Shown piece by piece: positions 53,404-62,186 of a stretch of DNA of 64,000 nt. Source of the DNA: Opitutaceae bacterium (GTDB lineage: Bacteria; Verrucomicrobiota; Verrucomicrobiia; Opitutales; Opitutaceae); NCBI GenBank assembly GCA_016794785.1, contig JAEUHC010000002.1:1-64000 (forward strand), written 5' to 3'. The first letter of the stretch is position 1. Every line of letters starts with the position of its first letter. The notes beneath the pieces are model-generated. The model did no database searches and had not been told where the DNA came from. It saw only the letters and a program-made list of their open reading frames with translations. The translations under genes and the position numbers were made by a program.

Positions 53404-54518
53404 CCTACCTCGCCGACTACGCCGACTATTTCGACCTCGGGCCGCTGCGGCTGCTGCGCTACATCACCGTGCGCACGGCGCTCGCGGCGCTCACGGCGCT
53501 GTTCATCGGCTTCGCCATCGGCCCGGCGATGATCCGGAAATTCAAGGAGCTGAAATTCGGCCAGGGCTACATCGACGACCGCACCGGCGCACTGGGCGCG
53601 TCCTACTTCGACAAAAAGCACACGCCCGCGATGGGCGGCCTGATCATCTTTGCATCGGTCTTTCTCTCGGCGGTCCTCTGGGCCGCGCCCAACGTGTGGG
53701 TTTTCACGAGCCTCTTTGTGTATGCCGCGCTGACGGTGCCCGGTTTCCGCGACGACTATCTGAAGGTGAAACGCCGCAGCCGCGATGGCATCAGCTCATG
53801 GGAAAAAATCGCGTGGCAGTCCTTCGCGACGTTCGGCGCGCTCGGCATCCTGCTCTCGAGTCCCGACAGCGCCGCGAAAATCCGCGAGCTCTGGGTGCCC
53901 TTCGTGAAGCACGCGGTGATCGATCGCATGCCGGTTTGGCTGCTGCTCGCGCTGATCTATCTGTGGGTCGTCGGCTTCAGCAACGCGATCAACCTGACCG
54001 ACGGCTTGGACGGCCTCGCGGTCGGCTGCACCATCACGGTGGCGCTGGTGATGGCGGTGATGGCCTACGTCGCCGGCAACGTCCTGCTCTCCGAATACCT
54101 GCTCACGAGCTACGTGGCCAAGACCGGCGAGCTCACCGTGATCTGCGGCGCGCTCATCGGCGGCTGCATGGCGTTTCTCTGGTATAATTCGCACCCGGCG
54201 GAGGTCTTCATGGGCGACACCGGCTCGCTCGCGCTCGGCGGGCTGCTCGGCGTCATGGCCTTTATGATTCACCAGCCGCTCACGCTCGTGATCGCGGGCG
54301 GAGTGTTTGTCGCCGAGCTGCTCTCCGTGGTCACGCAGGTCGGCTGGTTCAAATACACCAAGCGCCGCTTCGGCGCGGGCCGGCGCGTCTTCCTGATGGC
54401 GCCGCTCCACCACCATTTTCAGAAGAAAGGCTGGCCCGAGACGAAGGTCGTCCTGCGTTTCTGGGTCCTCTCCCTCGGGTGCGCGCTCGCCAGCCTCGCG
54501 ACCCTCAAACTCCGTTGA
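53397..54518 (+). CDS. mraY: phospho-N-acetylmuramoyl-pentapeptide transferase
   Basis: A 373-residue integral membrane enzyme that makes lipid I from UDP-MurNAc-pentapeptide and undecaprenyl phosphate. About ten helices are visible. Motifs are KKHTPAMGGLIIF, FRDDYLKVKRRSRDGIS, NLTDGLDGLAVG, EVFMGDTGSLALGG and the C-terminal LHHHFQKKGWPETKVV. The start at 53397 lies inside the end of murF. Length is slightly above the 360 of E. coli MraY. Confidence 0.95.
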   Translation: MLTYLADYADYFDLGPLRLLRYITVRTALAALTALFIGFAIGPAMIRKFKELKFGQGYIDDRTGALGASYFDKKHTPAMGGLIIFASVFLSAVLWAAPNVWVFTSLFVYAALTVPGFRDDYLKVKRRSRDGISSWEKIAWQSFATFGALGILLSSPDSAAKIRELWVPFVKHAVIDRMPVWLLLALIYLWVVGFSNAINLTDGLDGLAVGCTITVALVMAVMAYVAGNVLLSEYLLTSYVAKTGELTVICGALIGGCMAFLWYNSHPAEVFMGDTGSLALGGLLGVMAFMIHQPLTLVIAGGVFVAELLSVVTQVGWFKYTKRRFGAGRRVFLMAPLHHHFQKKGWPETKVVLRFWVLSLGCALASLATLKLR

Positions 54519-54520
54519 TC

Positions 54521-54745
54521 ATGAACCACCCCGACTCGATCGAACACGTCTTCCCCCTCTCGCAGGGCACGCCGCAGCGCGCCTTGCTGCGTCCGCCGCG
54601 GATCTTTTCCTCGCCGCAGTTTGCCGCTCCCGCCGTGATGGGGCACGGTGCGTTCATGCGCGCCTGGGCCGGCCGCCGGCAAGCGCTAATCGCTGCGGCG
54701 CAAAAGACCGCGGAGAACACTCCGATGGCGGCGAGTTTGGGGTAG
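54521..54745 (+). CDS. 74-residue ORF in the usual murD position
   Basis: The frame starts MNHPDSIEHVFPLSQGTP two bases after the mraY stop and ends 43 bases before the LysM gene. It is basic and low-complexity in places, with a C-terminal helix (RAWAGRRQALIAAAQKTAE). It is not a MurD fragment: no P-loop or ligase motif. Spacing favours a real small gene translated with mraY. No family recognised. Confidence 0.5.
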   Translation: MNHPDSIEHVFPLSQGTPQRALLRPPRIFSSPQFAAPAVMGHGAFMRAWAGRRQALIAAAQKTAENTPMAASLG

Positions 54746-54788
54746 CATTTCCGCCGCTGCGGTTCACAAACGATCAACTTCCTTTCCT

Positions 54789-55742
54789 ATGAAAATCCTG
54801 AAGGTTTTCGGCGTCGTCGCCGGCATACATCTCTTCGCTCTCCTGCTGATTTTTGCGAATCCGGGCTGCAGCTCCACCGCCAAGCGTCCGACGGTGGCGG
54901 ACACCATGCCCGCATCGTCGCCGGCGCCGGTCATCAGCGTGCCCTCGACGGCGGCCTCGCCGAACTACGTGTCGCCGATCGAGCCGGCACCCTTGTCGGC
55001 CGCGGCTCCGGCTCCGGCGCTCATCACCTTCAACCCCGATGCGCCCGCGGCGCCCGCGAGCGCGAGCGCCGGATCGCGCATCATGCCCACGCGGCCCGAC
55101 ACGCCGGTCGCCTCCGTGCTCACGAGCGAGGGCGAGAAGGGCTTCACGGCCGCCACGACCTACACGGTGAAATCCGGCGACAATCTCTGGACCATCGCGA
55201 AGAAAAACGGCCTGAGCGTCTCCGCTCTCACCGCCGCCAACAGCCTGTCGAACAACGCCAGCCTCAAGCCCGGCCAGAAGCTCATCATCCCGAGCAAGGC
55301 CGTGGCGCCCAGCAGTGCGCCTGACACGGTGGCGAAGACCGCCGGTGCGGCGCCCGCCGCTGGCACCGCGGCTCGTGCGCCGGGCGAAGCGGTGAAGCAC
55401 ACCGTCCGCTCCGGCGAAGTGCTCGGCACGATCGCCCGGGCTTACGGCGTCTCGGTGGGCGACATCGCCGTGGCCAACAATATCTCCGATCCCGCGAAGA
55501 TCCCGGTCGGCAAGGTGCTGGTCATACCCAACGCGAAGTCCTCGTCGAAGTCCGCGAAAAGCGCGGCCAAGCCGGCCGCCGACGCCACGGCCAAGGCCGG
55601 GGATGCCAAGGCGCCCTTCACGCTGCAGCCGGTCGCCACGCCGGAAGCGGAGCCGACGCCCGCTCCCGCCCCGATCGTGCCCGTGATCAAGATCGACGAA
55701 GGTCCGGCGCAGCCGGCCCCGCAGCCCGCGCCCAAGTTCTAA
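54789..55742 (+). CDS. two-LysM-domain envelope protein in the dcw cluster
   Basis: A 317-residue exported protein. The N-terminal hydrophobic segment (about 5-24) ends ANPGCSS, an atypical lipobox with Cys27. A Pro/Ala linker leads to LysM 1 (125-168, YTVKSGDNLWTIAKKNG...) and LysM 2 (204-247, HTVRSGEVLGTIARAYG...), followed by an Ala/Pro-rich tail. LysM modules bind peptidoglycan glycan strands. It takes the place normally held near murD/ftsW and may help localise septal synthesis. Its membrane anchoring (signal anchor or lipoprotein) is uncertain. Confidence 0.8.
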   Translation: MKILKVFGVVAGIHLFALLLIFANPGCSSTAKRPTVADTMPASSPAPVISVPSTAASPNYVSPIEPAPLSAAAPAPALITFNPDAPAAPASASAGSRIMPTRPDTPVASVLTSEGEKGFTAATTYTVKSGDNLWTIAKKNGLSVSALTAANSLSNNASLKPGQKLIIPSKAVAPSSAPDTVAKTAGAAPAAGTAARAPGEAVKHTVRSGEVLGTIARAYGVSVGDIAVANNISDPAKIPVGKVLVIPNAKSSSKSAKSAAKPAADATAKAGDAKAPFTLQPVATPEAEPTPAPAPIVPVIKIDEGPAQPAPQPAPKF

Positions 55743-55769
55743 GCATTCCCGCCTCCTGCTTCGCTCCTC

Positions 55770-56918
55770 ATGCGCCACGAACGCGCCGGCCATCCCGCCC
55801 AAGCCCGCTCCCTGTTCAACCCCGCGACGGTAATCGCCGTGGGGGCGATTGCGCTCACGTTTCTGGGCCTCTCGATTTTGTTCAGCGCGAGCGCGTGGTT
55901 CAAGCAGGGGCCCTATTTCTACCTTAACAAGCAGCTCATCGGCGTGGTGGCGGCCGCGGTGCTCTGCTTCGTCGTGAGCCGCATCGATCTCGACTACGCA
56001 CGGCGCTATGCGTGGTGGATCGCGGGTGTGCTGGGCGTCATGCTGGTGCTCGTGCTCATCCCGCACGTGGGCATCGAGGTGAAGGGCAGCCGGCGCTGGC
56101 TCGGGGTGGGCTCGCTGCGGCTGCAGGTCTCGGAGTTTGCGAAGCTCGGCCTCGTGTTTTGCCTCGCGCACTATCTCGCGCTCAACCAGACGCGCCTTGG
56201 CGAGTTCAAGCGCGGCTATTTGATCCCGCTCGGGCTCGTGTTTGGGTTCGCCGGACTGGTCGTGCTTGAGCCGGATTTCGGCACCGCGGCCCTGATGATC
56301 GCGGTGGGCATCGCGCTGCTTTTCATGGCGGGAGCGAAGTGGCGCTACATCGTGCCGACGGCCGTGGCAGTGGTGAGCGCCTTCGCGCTCCTCGTGATGT
56401 TCACGCCCAACCGGCTGAGGCGCATGATGGAGTTTCTCAGCGAGGAAAAATCCTACCAGCTGCGGCAGGCCCTCGCGGCGTTCGCGGCCGGCGGGACCGA
56501 TGGCTCCGGGCTGGGGCAGGGGCGCCAGCAACTCAGCTACCTGCCCGAGGCGCACACGGATTTCATCTTCTCGGTCATCGGCGAGGAGCTCGGGCTCATC
56601 TTCACGCTCGGTGTCGTCGCGGTGTTCACGGTGATTTTCATCGCGGGGCTCGTGCACCTGCGGCGCGCGCCCAACATGTTCCAGTTCCTCCTCGTGCTCG
56701 GCAGCGTGCTGCTGATCTGTGTGCAGGCGATCGTGAACCTGGGCGTGGTGACGGGCATTTTCCCGACCAAGGGCATGTCGCTGCCGTTCATCAGCGCGGG
56801 CCTCTCGAACCTGCTCCTCATGGGCATGCTGGTCGGCATCATCCTCAACACCCAGCGCACGTGGGGCCGCGCGGTCCTGCCGGAGCGCGGGCGCGCCATG
56901 AGGGAGGTGCTACCGTGA
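55770..56918 (+). CDS. ftsW: septal peptidoglycan glycosyltransferase FtsW (SEDS family)
   Basis: A 382-residue polytopic protein with about ten helices. SEDS markers include LSILFSASAW, GSRRWLGVGSLRLQVSEFAKLGLV, LEPDFGTAALM, the large-loop residues YQLRQALAAFAAGG, SGLGQGRQQLSYLPEAHTDFIFSVIGEELG, and FPTKGMSLPFISAGLSNLL. The PEAHTDFIF and KGxxLPFxSxG segments are typical. It polymerises glycan from lipid II, paired with FtsI. The stop overlaps the murG GTG start by four bases. Confidence 0.92.
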   Translation: MRHERAGHPAQARSLFNPATVIAVGAIALTFLGLSILFSASAWFKQGPYFYLNKQLIGVVAAAVLCFVVSRIDLDYARRYAWWIAGVLGVMLVLVLIPHVGIEVKGSRRWLGVGSLRLQVSEFAKLGLVFCLAHYLALNQTRLGEFKRGYLIPLGLVFGFAGLVVLEPDFGTAALMIAVGIALLFMAGAKWRYIVPTAVAVVSAFALLVMFTPNRLRRMMEFLSEEKSYQLRQALAAFAAGGTDGSGLGQGRQQLSYLPEAHTDFIFSVIGEELGLIFTLGVVAVFTVIFIAGLVHLRRAPNMFQFLLVLGSVLLICVQAIVNLGVVTGIFPTKGMSLPFISAGLSNLLLMGMLVGIILNTQRTWGRAVLPERGRAMREVLP

Positions 56919-58042
56919 GCCGATTCGTCATCTCGTGCGGCGGCACCGGCGGACATCTCTCGCCCGGCATCGCGCTGGCCGAGGGCCTGCGGGCGCGCGG
57001 CCACGAATCGACGCTCCTGATCAGCCGCAAGCTGATCGATGCGCGGCTGAGCGCCAAGTATCCGCACCTGAAGTTTGCGCCGATGCCCGGCCGCGGCTGG
57101 GCGTGGCATCCGGTCGCCATCGCGCGCTTTGTGCCGGCGCAGGCGCGGGCGGTGTGGTTTTGCCTGCGGCTGCTGCGCACGGCGCGGCCCGCGGCGGTGA
57201 TTGGTTTCGGCGGATTCACCTCGGCGCCGCTCGTCGTCGCGGCTGCGCTCCTCGGCCTGCCGGCCGCGCTGCACGAGTCCAACCGCGTGCCGGGCCGGGC
57301 GGTGCGTCTGCTCGGCCGTCTCGTGCGCCGGGTCTATCTCCCGCCCGGCATCACGATCACCGGGATCGGCGGTGGCGCCACCCGCCACGCCGGCCTGCCG
57401 GTGCGGCGCGAGATCGCGCGCCACGATCCGGCGCGCGCGCGGGCGGCGCTCGGGCTCGATCCGCAGCGGCGCACCTTGGTCGTGCTGGGTGGCAGTCAGG
57501 GGGCCTCGGGGCTCAACACCTGGGTGCGCGACACCCGCGCGACACTCGCGCACGCGGGCGTGCAGCTCTTCGTCGTGACGGGTCCGGGCAAGGGCCCCGC
57601 GGAGACACTCTCCAGCCCGGCGGCAGACGGCGCGCCGGTGCGCGCGATCTTCGAGCCTTTCAGCGATCGCATGGCGGAGGTGATGTCGGCGGCGGACCTC
57701 GTGGTCTCCCGCGCGGGCGCCGGCACGCTCGCCGAACTCATCCGCTGTGGCACGCCTGCCGTGCTCGTCCCCTATCCAAAGGCGGCCGACGATCACCAGC
57801 GCGCCAATGCGGAGCACTTTGCCCGCGAGGGTGGTGGCGTGGTGGTCGCGCAATCCGAAATCGCGCGACTCACGGATATTGTTCTCGCCGTGCTCGGCTC
57901 CGAGTCGCGGCTGGCGGAATTGCGCGCCGCGCTCGCGCGGATGGATCGAGCCGATCCGCTCGAGCCGATGCTCGCTGATCTTGAGGAGATCGGGGCGGGG
58001 GAACGGCGTTTGGGCGGCGGAACCTGGGTGATGGCCGCATGA
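56915..58042 (+). CDS. murG: lipid II synthase (UDP-GlcNAc transferase) MurG
   Basis: A 375-residue GT-B enzyme that adds GlcNAc to lipid I. Motifs: SCGGTGGHLSPGIALAEGL (G-loop 1), IGFGGFTSAPLVVAAALLG, LPAALHESNRVPGRA, VLGGSQGASGLNTWV, and the UDP-GlcNAc site VVSRAGAGTLAELIRCGTPAVLVPYP. GTG 56915 is the start. It overlaps murB at its 3' end. murC, which often lies here, is absent. Confidence 0.92.
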   Translation: MSRFVISCGGTGGHLSPGIALAEGLRARGHESTLLISRKLIDARLSAKYPHLKFAPMPGRGWAWHPVAIARFVPAQARAVWFCLRLLRTARPAAVIGFGGFTSAPLVVAAALLGLPAALHESNRVPGRAVRLLGRLVRRVYLPPGITITGIGGGATRHAGLPVRREIARHDPARARAALGLDPQRRTLVVLGGSQGASGLNTWVRDTRATLAHAGVQLFVVTGPGKGPAETLSSPAADGAPVRAIFEPFSDRMAEVMSAADLVVSRAGAGTLAELIRCGTPAVLVPYPKAADDHQRANAEHFAREGGGVVVAQSEIARLTDIVLAVLGSESRLAELRAALARMDRADPLEPMLADLEEIGAGERRLGGGTWVMAA

Positions 58043-59052
58043 CGATGAACGCCGCCACGATTTCATTCTCGTTCCCCGGCCTCGCGCCGCTGGCCGCCGA
58101 GCGGTCGAACGACTCGTCGCCCTGGGAAGATCACCGCGCGGCGTTGCAGGACGCCGTGCGCGAGGGCACGCGCGTGCGGCGGGAGGAGCCGCTGGCCGCC
58201 AAGACCACGCTGCGCGTCGGCGGCGCGGCGCGCCTTTATGCGGAGCCGATCTCGCCCGCTGATCTGGCGACGCTGCTGCGCGTGGCGCGGGCGCGGGGCG
58301 TGGAAATTTTTGCGCTCGGCCGGGGTTCAAACCTGGTCGTGCCCGACGAAGGCGTGGACGGGCTCGTGGTATCGCTGGGGCACGAGTCCTGGGCCGCCTT
58401 TGAGCCGCGCGCGGATGGCCGCGTGTGGGTCGGCGCCGGACTGCGGCTGAAAAATCTCTGCGGGCTCGCGACCAAGGCGGGGCTCGCGGGTTTCGAGTTT
58501 CTTGAGGGCATCCCTGGCAACGTCGGCGGCGCCCTGCGCATGAACGCCGGCGCGATGGGCGGCTGGATGTTCGACGTGGTGGAGGAAGTGCGGCTGATCT
58601 CACTCGCGGGCGACATCACCACGCTGCCCAAGGCCGCGATGCACGTGGACTACCGCCACTGCGCCGAGCTGCACGACGCGATTGCGCTCGGCGCGCTGCT
58701 GCGGCCGGCCTCGCCCGCGGCGGGTGAGGCGATCAGCCGCCAGATCGATGTCTATCGCAAGAAACGCCACGAGACGCAGCCCCGCGAGCCGAGCGCGGGA
58801 TGCATTTTCAAGAATCCCCCGGGCCACTCCGCCGGCCGTTTGATCGATGAATGCGGCCTCAAGGGCGAGCGTGTTGGCGACGCCGAGGTTTCCCCGGTGC
58901 ACGCCAATTTCATCATCAACCGCGGCCACGCCACCGCGGGCGACGTGATCGAACTCGTCCGCCGCGTGCGGGCGAAGGTGCGGGCGGCGCGTGGCGTCGA
59001 GCTGAGCCCCGAAGTGCTGCTCTACGGCGGAAAATGGGAGGACAAGCTTTGA
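58039..59052 (+). CDS. murB: UDP-N-acetylenolpyruvoylglucosamine reductase MurB
   Basis: A 337-residue FAD enzyme that reduces UDP-GlcNAc-enolpyruvate to UDP-MurNAc. Motifs: TTLRVGGAARLYAEP, LGRGSNLVVPDEGV, AGFEFLEGIPGNVGGALRMNAGA, PSAGCIFKNPPGHSAGRLID and SPVHANFIIN. The active-site position that is Ser in many MurB proteins is Cys255. About 45 extra residues precede the FAD domain. The ddl TTG start overlaps its TGA. Confidence 0.9.
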   Translation: MTMNAATISFSFPGLAPLAAERSNDSSPWEDHRAALQDAVREGTRVRREEPLAAKTTLRVGGAARLYAEPISPADLATLLRVARARGVEIFALGRGSNLVVPDEGVDGLVVSLGHESWAAFEPRADGRVWVGAGLRLKNLCGLATKAGLAGFEFLEGIPGNVGGALRMNAGAMGGWMFDVVEEVRLISLAGDITTLPKAAMHVDYRHCAELHDAIALGALLRPASPAAGEAISRQIDVYRKKRHETQPREPSAGCIFKNPPGHSAGRLIDECGLKGERVGDAEVSPVHANFIINRGHATAGDVIELVRRVRAKVRAARGVELSPEVLLYGGKWEDKL

Positions 59053-59978
59053 ACCACACCCCGATCATCGCCGTCCTCGCGGGCGGCACCTCCGCGGAGC
59101 GCGAAGTCTCGCTCGGCTCCGGCCGCGCCTCGGCCATTGCGCTCGCGCGCTCGTATCCCACGCGGCTTTTTGAGGTGAACGCCGACGCGCTGCCCGCCGG
59201 CCTCGATCCGGCGCGTCATGTTGTGTTCTCGACCCTCCATGGGACGTTTGGCGAGGACGGCGGCATGCAGCGCCTCCTCGACGCCGCCGGCATCCACTAC
59301 GGCGGCTGCGATGCCGCGAGCAGCGCGCTCACGATGGACAAGACCCGCACAAAGCTGGCCGCCGCGGCGCGAGGGGTGCGGGTCGTGCCCGCCGTGACAT
59401 TCGACTGGCGGAGCAAGCCGACGGCCGACGCCGTCGTTGCCCAGCTTGGCGAGAACCTGGTCGTCAAGCCCAACGCCGAGGGCAGCAGCGTGGGGCTCGC
59501 CCTCACGGCCACCCGCGCCGAGCTGGCGGCCAAGCTCGACGCGATCACCGCGGGCAGCTGGCTGATCGAGCAGCGCATCATCGGCCGGGAGCTTTCGGTC
59601 GGCGTGCTGGGTGGCCGCGCCATGGGCATCGTCGAGGTGAGGCCCAAGTCGGGCGTCTATGATTTCAAAAGCAAATACACCGCGGGCATGACGGAGTATT
59701 TTGCGCCCGCGCCGATCGGCGACGCGCCGACCACCGAGGTGCAGCGTGCGGCCGAGGCGGCGTTTGCCGGCTGCGGCTGCCGCGACTATGCGCGCGTGGA
59801 TTTCATGCTGTCCGCCGACGGACCGGCCTATCTCCTCGAGATCAACACGCTCCCGGGCATGAAGGAAACCAGCCTGCTGCCCATGAGCGCGCGTTGCGCG
59901 GGACTCGATTTCACCGCCCTCGTGCGCGAATTGATCGCGCCGGCGATCGGGCGCTTCCGCGCCAATCACGCCCCATGA
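59049..59978 (+). CDS. ddl: D-alanine--D-alanine ligase
   Basis: A 309-residue ATP-grasp ligase supplying the dipeptide for MurF. Motifs: AVLAGGTSAEREVSLGSG, FSTLHGTFGEDGGMQRLLD (HGxxGEDG), LVVKPNAEGSSVGL, and AYLLEINTLPGMKETSLLPMSA. The start is TTG 59049 within the murB stop (TTGA), because no ATG or GTG lies nearby and the family start (NHTPIIAVLAGG) follows at once. The stop overlaps ftsQ by four bases. Confidence 0.92.
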   Translation: MNHTPIIAVLAGGTSAEREVSLGSGRASAIALARSYPTRLFEVNADALPAGLDPARHVVFSTLHGTFGEDGGMQRLLDAAGIHYGGCDAASSALTMDKTRTKLAAAARGVRVVPAVTFDWRSKPTADAVVAQLGENLVVKPNAEGSSVGLALTATRAELAAKLDAITAGSWLIEQRIIGRELSVGVLGGRAMGIVEVRPKSGVYDFKSKYTAGMTEYFAPAPIGDAPTTEVQRAAEAAFAGCGCRDYARVDFMLSADGPAYLLEINTLPGMKETSLLPMSARCAGLDFTALVRELIAPAIGRFRANHAP

Positions 59979-60973
59979 AACCGGAGCACCCCGAGCTTCC
60001 GCCCGCGCGCACCTGGCGCGACATCGCCCAGCCAGTCCGGCCGGGCGCGATGTCGCGCGGCGGCCGCTGGAGGCTGGCGCTCGCCCTCACCCGCACGGCG
60101 GCTGTGGGCGCGCTGCTGGGTGCGGTGGGCTGGGGGGCCTGGACGGTGACGTGCGCGGTGAGCAACGAACCGCGCGCGGTTCCGGCGGCGGCCAAGGCCG
60201 TGGCGCTGCGCCCGCCCGAGCTGCGCACCGACAGCGATGGCGTGCTCGATGCCGAGTGGCTCGCCCGCATGCTCGCTTTGCCCAAGGGCGTGACGCTGAC
60301 GGAGCTGAACCTCGACCGCCTGCGCGCCCGGGTGCTCGCGGATCTCCAGGTTCGCACTGCCACCCTGACACGGCAGTTTCCCGACCGGCTTTTGGTGAAG
60401 ATTACCGAACGATCCCCGGTCGCCCGGCTGCGCGCCGAGGTGGGAGGGGAGCAGCGCGACCTGCTGGTGGCGCGCGACGGCGCAGCCTATTTCGGCACCG
60501 GCTATGATCCCGCGGGACTCGCCACGCTGCCTTGGATCGACGGGGTCGCGCTGGCGCGCGAAGGGCTGGGCTTCCGTATCACCGCCGACGTGGAGCCGCT
60601 CGCCCGGCTGCTGGCGGACGCGCAGTTTGCGGCGCCGCATCTGTATCGCGATTGGCACAGCGTCTCGCTTTCCCGGCTCGCCGCCGACCGGGCGATGGAT
60701 GTCACCATGAAGAGCGGGGCGGTCGTGGCGTTCAGCGCGCAGGGCGGATATTATCTGCAGCTGGCCTACCTCGATTATTTCGCGAGCCGCATCGCCCAGC
60801 TGCCTTTCCCGTCGCCGCGCATCGATCTCACGCTGGGGCGCGATGTGCCCATCTCCATCCAGCCCGCGCCCGGCGCGGGCGTCCGGCTGCGGGTGCCGCA
60901 GACGGGCACGGCTCTCCTGTATTCCGTCCTCTCTCCTTCCCACTCATCGCCACCGTCCAAACGTGAGCTATAA
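59975..60973 (+). CDS. ftsQ: FtsQ/DivIB-like cell-division protein with POTRA domain
   Basis: A 332-residue bitopic protein: cytoplasmic N-terminus (1-32), one transmembrane helix (about 34-58, LALALTRTAAVGALLGAVGWG), a POTRA-like region (about 75-150, with GVTLTELNLDRLRARVLADLQVRTATLTRQFPDRLLVKITERSPVARL in pieces) and a beta domain. It bridges FtsL/B to the divisome. Identity rests on synteny between ddl and ftsA plus the POTRA pattern. It overlaps the ftsA start by eleven bases. Confidence 0.8.
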   Translation: MKPEHPELPPARTWRDIAQPVRPGAMSRGGRWRLALALTRTAAVGALLGAVGWGAWTVTCAVSNEPRAVPAAAKAVALRPPELRTDSDGVLDAEWLARMLALPKGVTLTELNLDRLRARVLADLQVRTATLTRQFPDRLLVKITERSPVARLRAEVGGEQRDLLVARDGAAYFGTGYDPAGLATLPWIDGVALAREGLGFRITADVEPLARLLADAQFAAPHLYRDWHSVSLSRLAADRAMDVTMKSGAVVAFSAQGGYYLQLAYLDYFASRIAQLPFPSPRIDLTLGRDVPISIQPAPGAGVRLRVPQTGTALLYSVLSPSHSSPPSKREL

Positions 60974-62177
60974 GACCACCCTCATCGGCGCCGTCGAAAT
61001 CGGCACCTCCAAGATTACCGCGCTCATCGGCGAACACGCCGGCCGTGAGCTTACCATCATCGGCCGCGGCGAATGCCGCTCCCGCGGCGTCATCAAGGGC
61101 GCCGTCGTCGACTTCAAGGCCGCCAGCGAGGCCACGCATGCCGCGCTCGAGCAGGCCGAGCGCGAGGCCGGCGAAAAGATCGACGTCGTCTTCCTCGCGC
61201 AGACCGGCGGACACCTCGAGGGTTTCTACAACGAGGCCGCCGTCACCGTGAAGGCCGCCGACAATATGATCGAGACGGGCGACGTGCGCACGGTCTCGGA
61301 CCTCGCAAAGCTGCGCGATCTGCCCTTTGGCCGCACCGTCGTGCACAACATCCGCCGGCCGTTTCGCGTCGATGGCCGCCTTATCCCGGGCAGCCCGGTG
61401 AATCTCGTCGGCCAGCGTCTCGAGGTCGGCTACTGGACCGTCCACGGGCAGGAGCAGCGGCTCGCGGACAACATGAATGTGATCCGCGGCTTCAACCTTG
61501 AGGTGGGCGAACTGGTGCTCTCCAGCCTGGCGGCCGGCCACATGGTCACAACGGCCGAGGATCGGCAGCATGGCGTGCTCACGATCGACATCGGCGCGGG
61601 CACGACCGACTTTGCGCTCTACCGCCACGGCGGCCCGCACACGACCGGCGTGCTGCCGGTGGGCGGCTCGCACCTCACCAATGATCTCAGCATCGGGCTG
61701 CGCCTCACCGAGCCGCAGGCGGAGAAGCTCAAGCTGCGTCACGGCCGCGCCACGGTGCAGACCAAGGACAAGGCGCAAAAAGTCTGGCTCGACGGCACCT
61801 TTGCCATCGGCGACCGGCAGTTTTCCCAGCAGGCCATCGAGCAGATTGTCTCGGCGCGCATCGTCGAGATACTGGAGGTCGTGCGGCAGAAGCTCGGCGC
61901 GGCATTCTCGCCCGAGACCTGCGCGGCGGGTGTGGTGCTCACGGGTGGCACGGCCAAGCTGCCCGGCCTCACCGAGGTGGCGGCGCGTGTCTTTGGTGTG
62001 CCGGCGCATCTCGGCGAGTCGCCGGTCCACGTGGCCGAGAATCTCCGCGACCCGGGCTACAGCACAGCGCTCGGCCTTCTCTACTACGGGATTACCGCGC
62101 AGGGCGACCGGGCATTTCCCGCGCGGCGCGACGGCGGTTTCCTTTCCGGTCTGAAGCGTCTCTTCACCCACGCCTGA
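60963..62177 (+). CDS. ftsA: FtsA, actin-like membrane tether of FtsZ
   Basis: A 404-residue actin-fold ATPase. Motifs: LIGAVEIGTSKITALIGE (phosphate 1), LTIDIGAGTTDFALYRHGG (phosphate 2), and VVLTGGTAKLPGLTEVAARVFGVP (adenosine). The C-terminal residues GLKRLFTHA form a short amphipathic membrane-targeting helix. The start is GTG 60963 inside ftsQ. It links FtsZ filaments to the membrane. Confidence 0.92.
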   Translation: MSYKTTLIGAVEIGTSKITALIGEHAGRELTIIGRGECRSRGVIKGAVVDFKAASEATHAALEQAEREAGEKIDVVFLAQTGGHLEGFYNEAAVTVKAADNMIETGDVRTVSDLAKLRDLPFGRTVVHNIRRPFRVDGRLIPGSPVNLVGQRLEVGYWTVHGQEQRLADNMNVIRGFNLEVGELVLSSLAAGHMVTTAEDRQHGVLTIDIGAGTTDFALYRHGGPHTTGVLPVGGSHLTNDLSIGLRLTEPQAEKLKLRHGRATVQTKDKAQKVWLDGTFAIGDRQFSQQAIEQIVSARIVEILEVVRQKLGAAFSPETCAAGVVLTGGTAKLPGLTEVAARVFGVPAHLGESPVHVAENLRDPGYSTALGLLYYGITAQGDRAFPARRDGGFLSGLKRLFTHA

Positions 62178-62186
62178 GCCCTGGCC

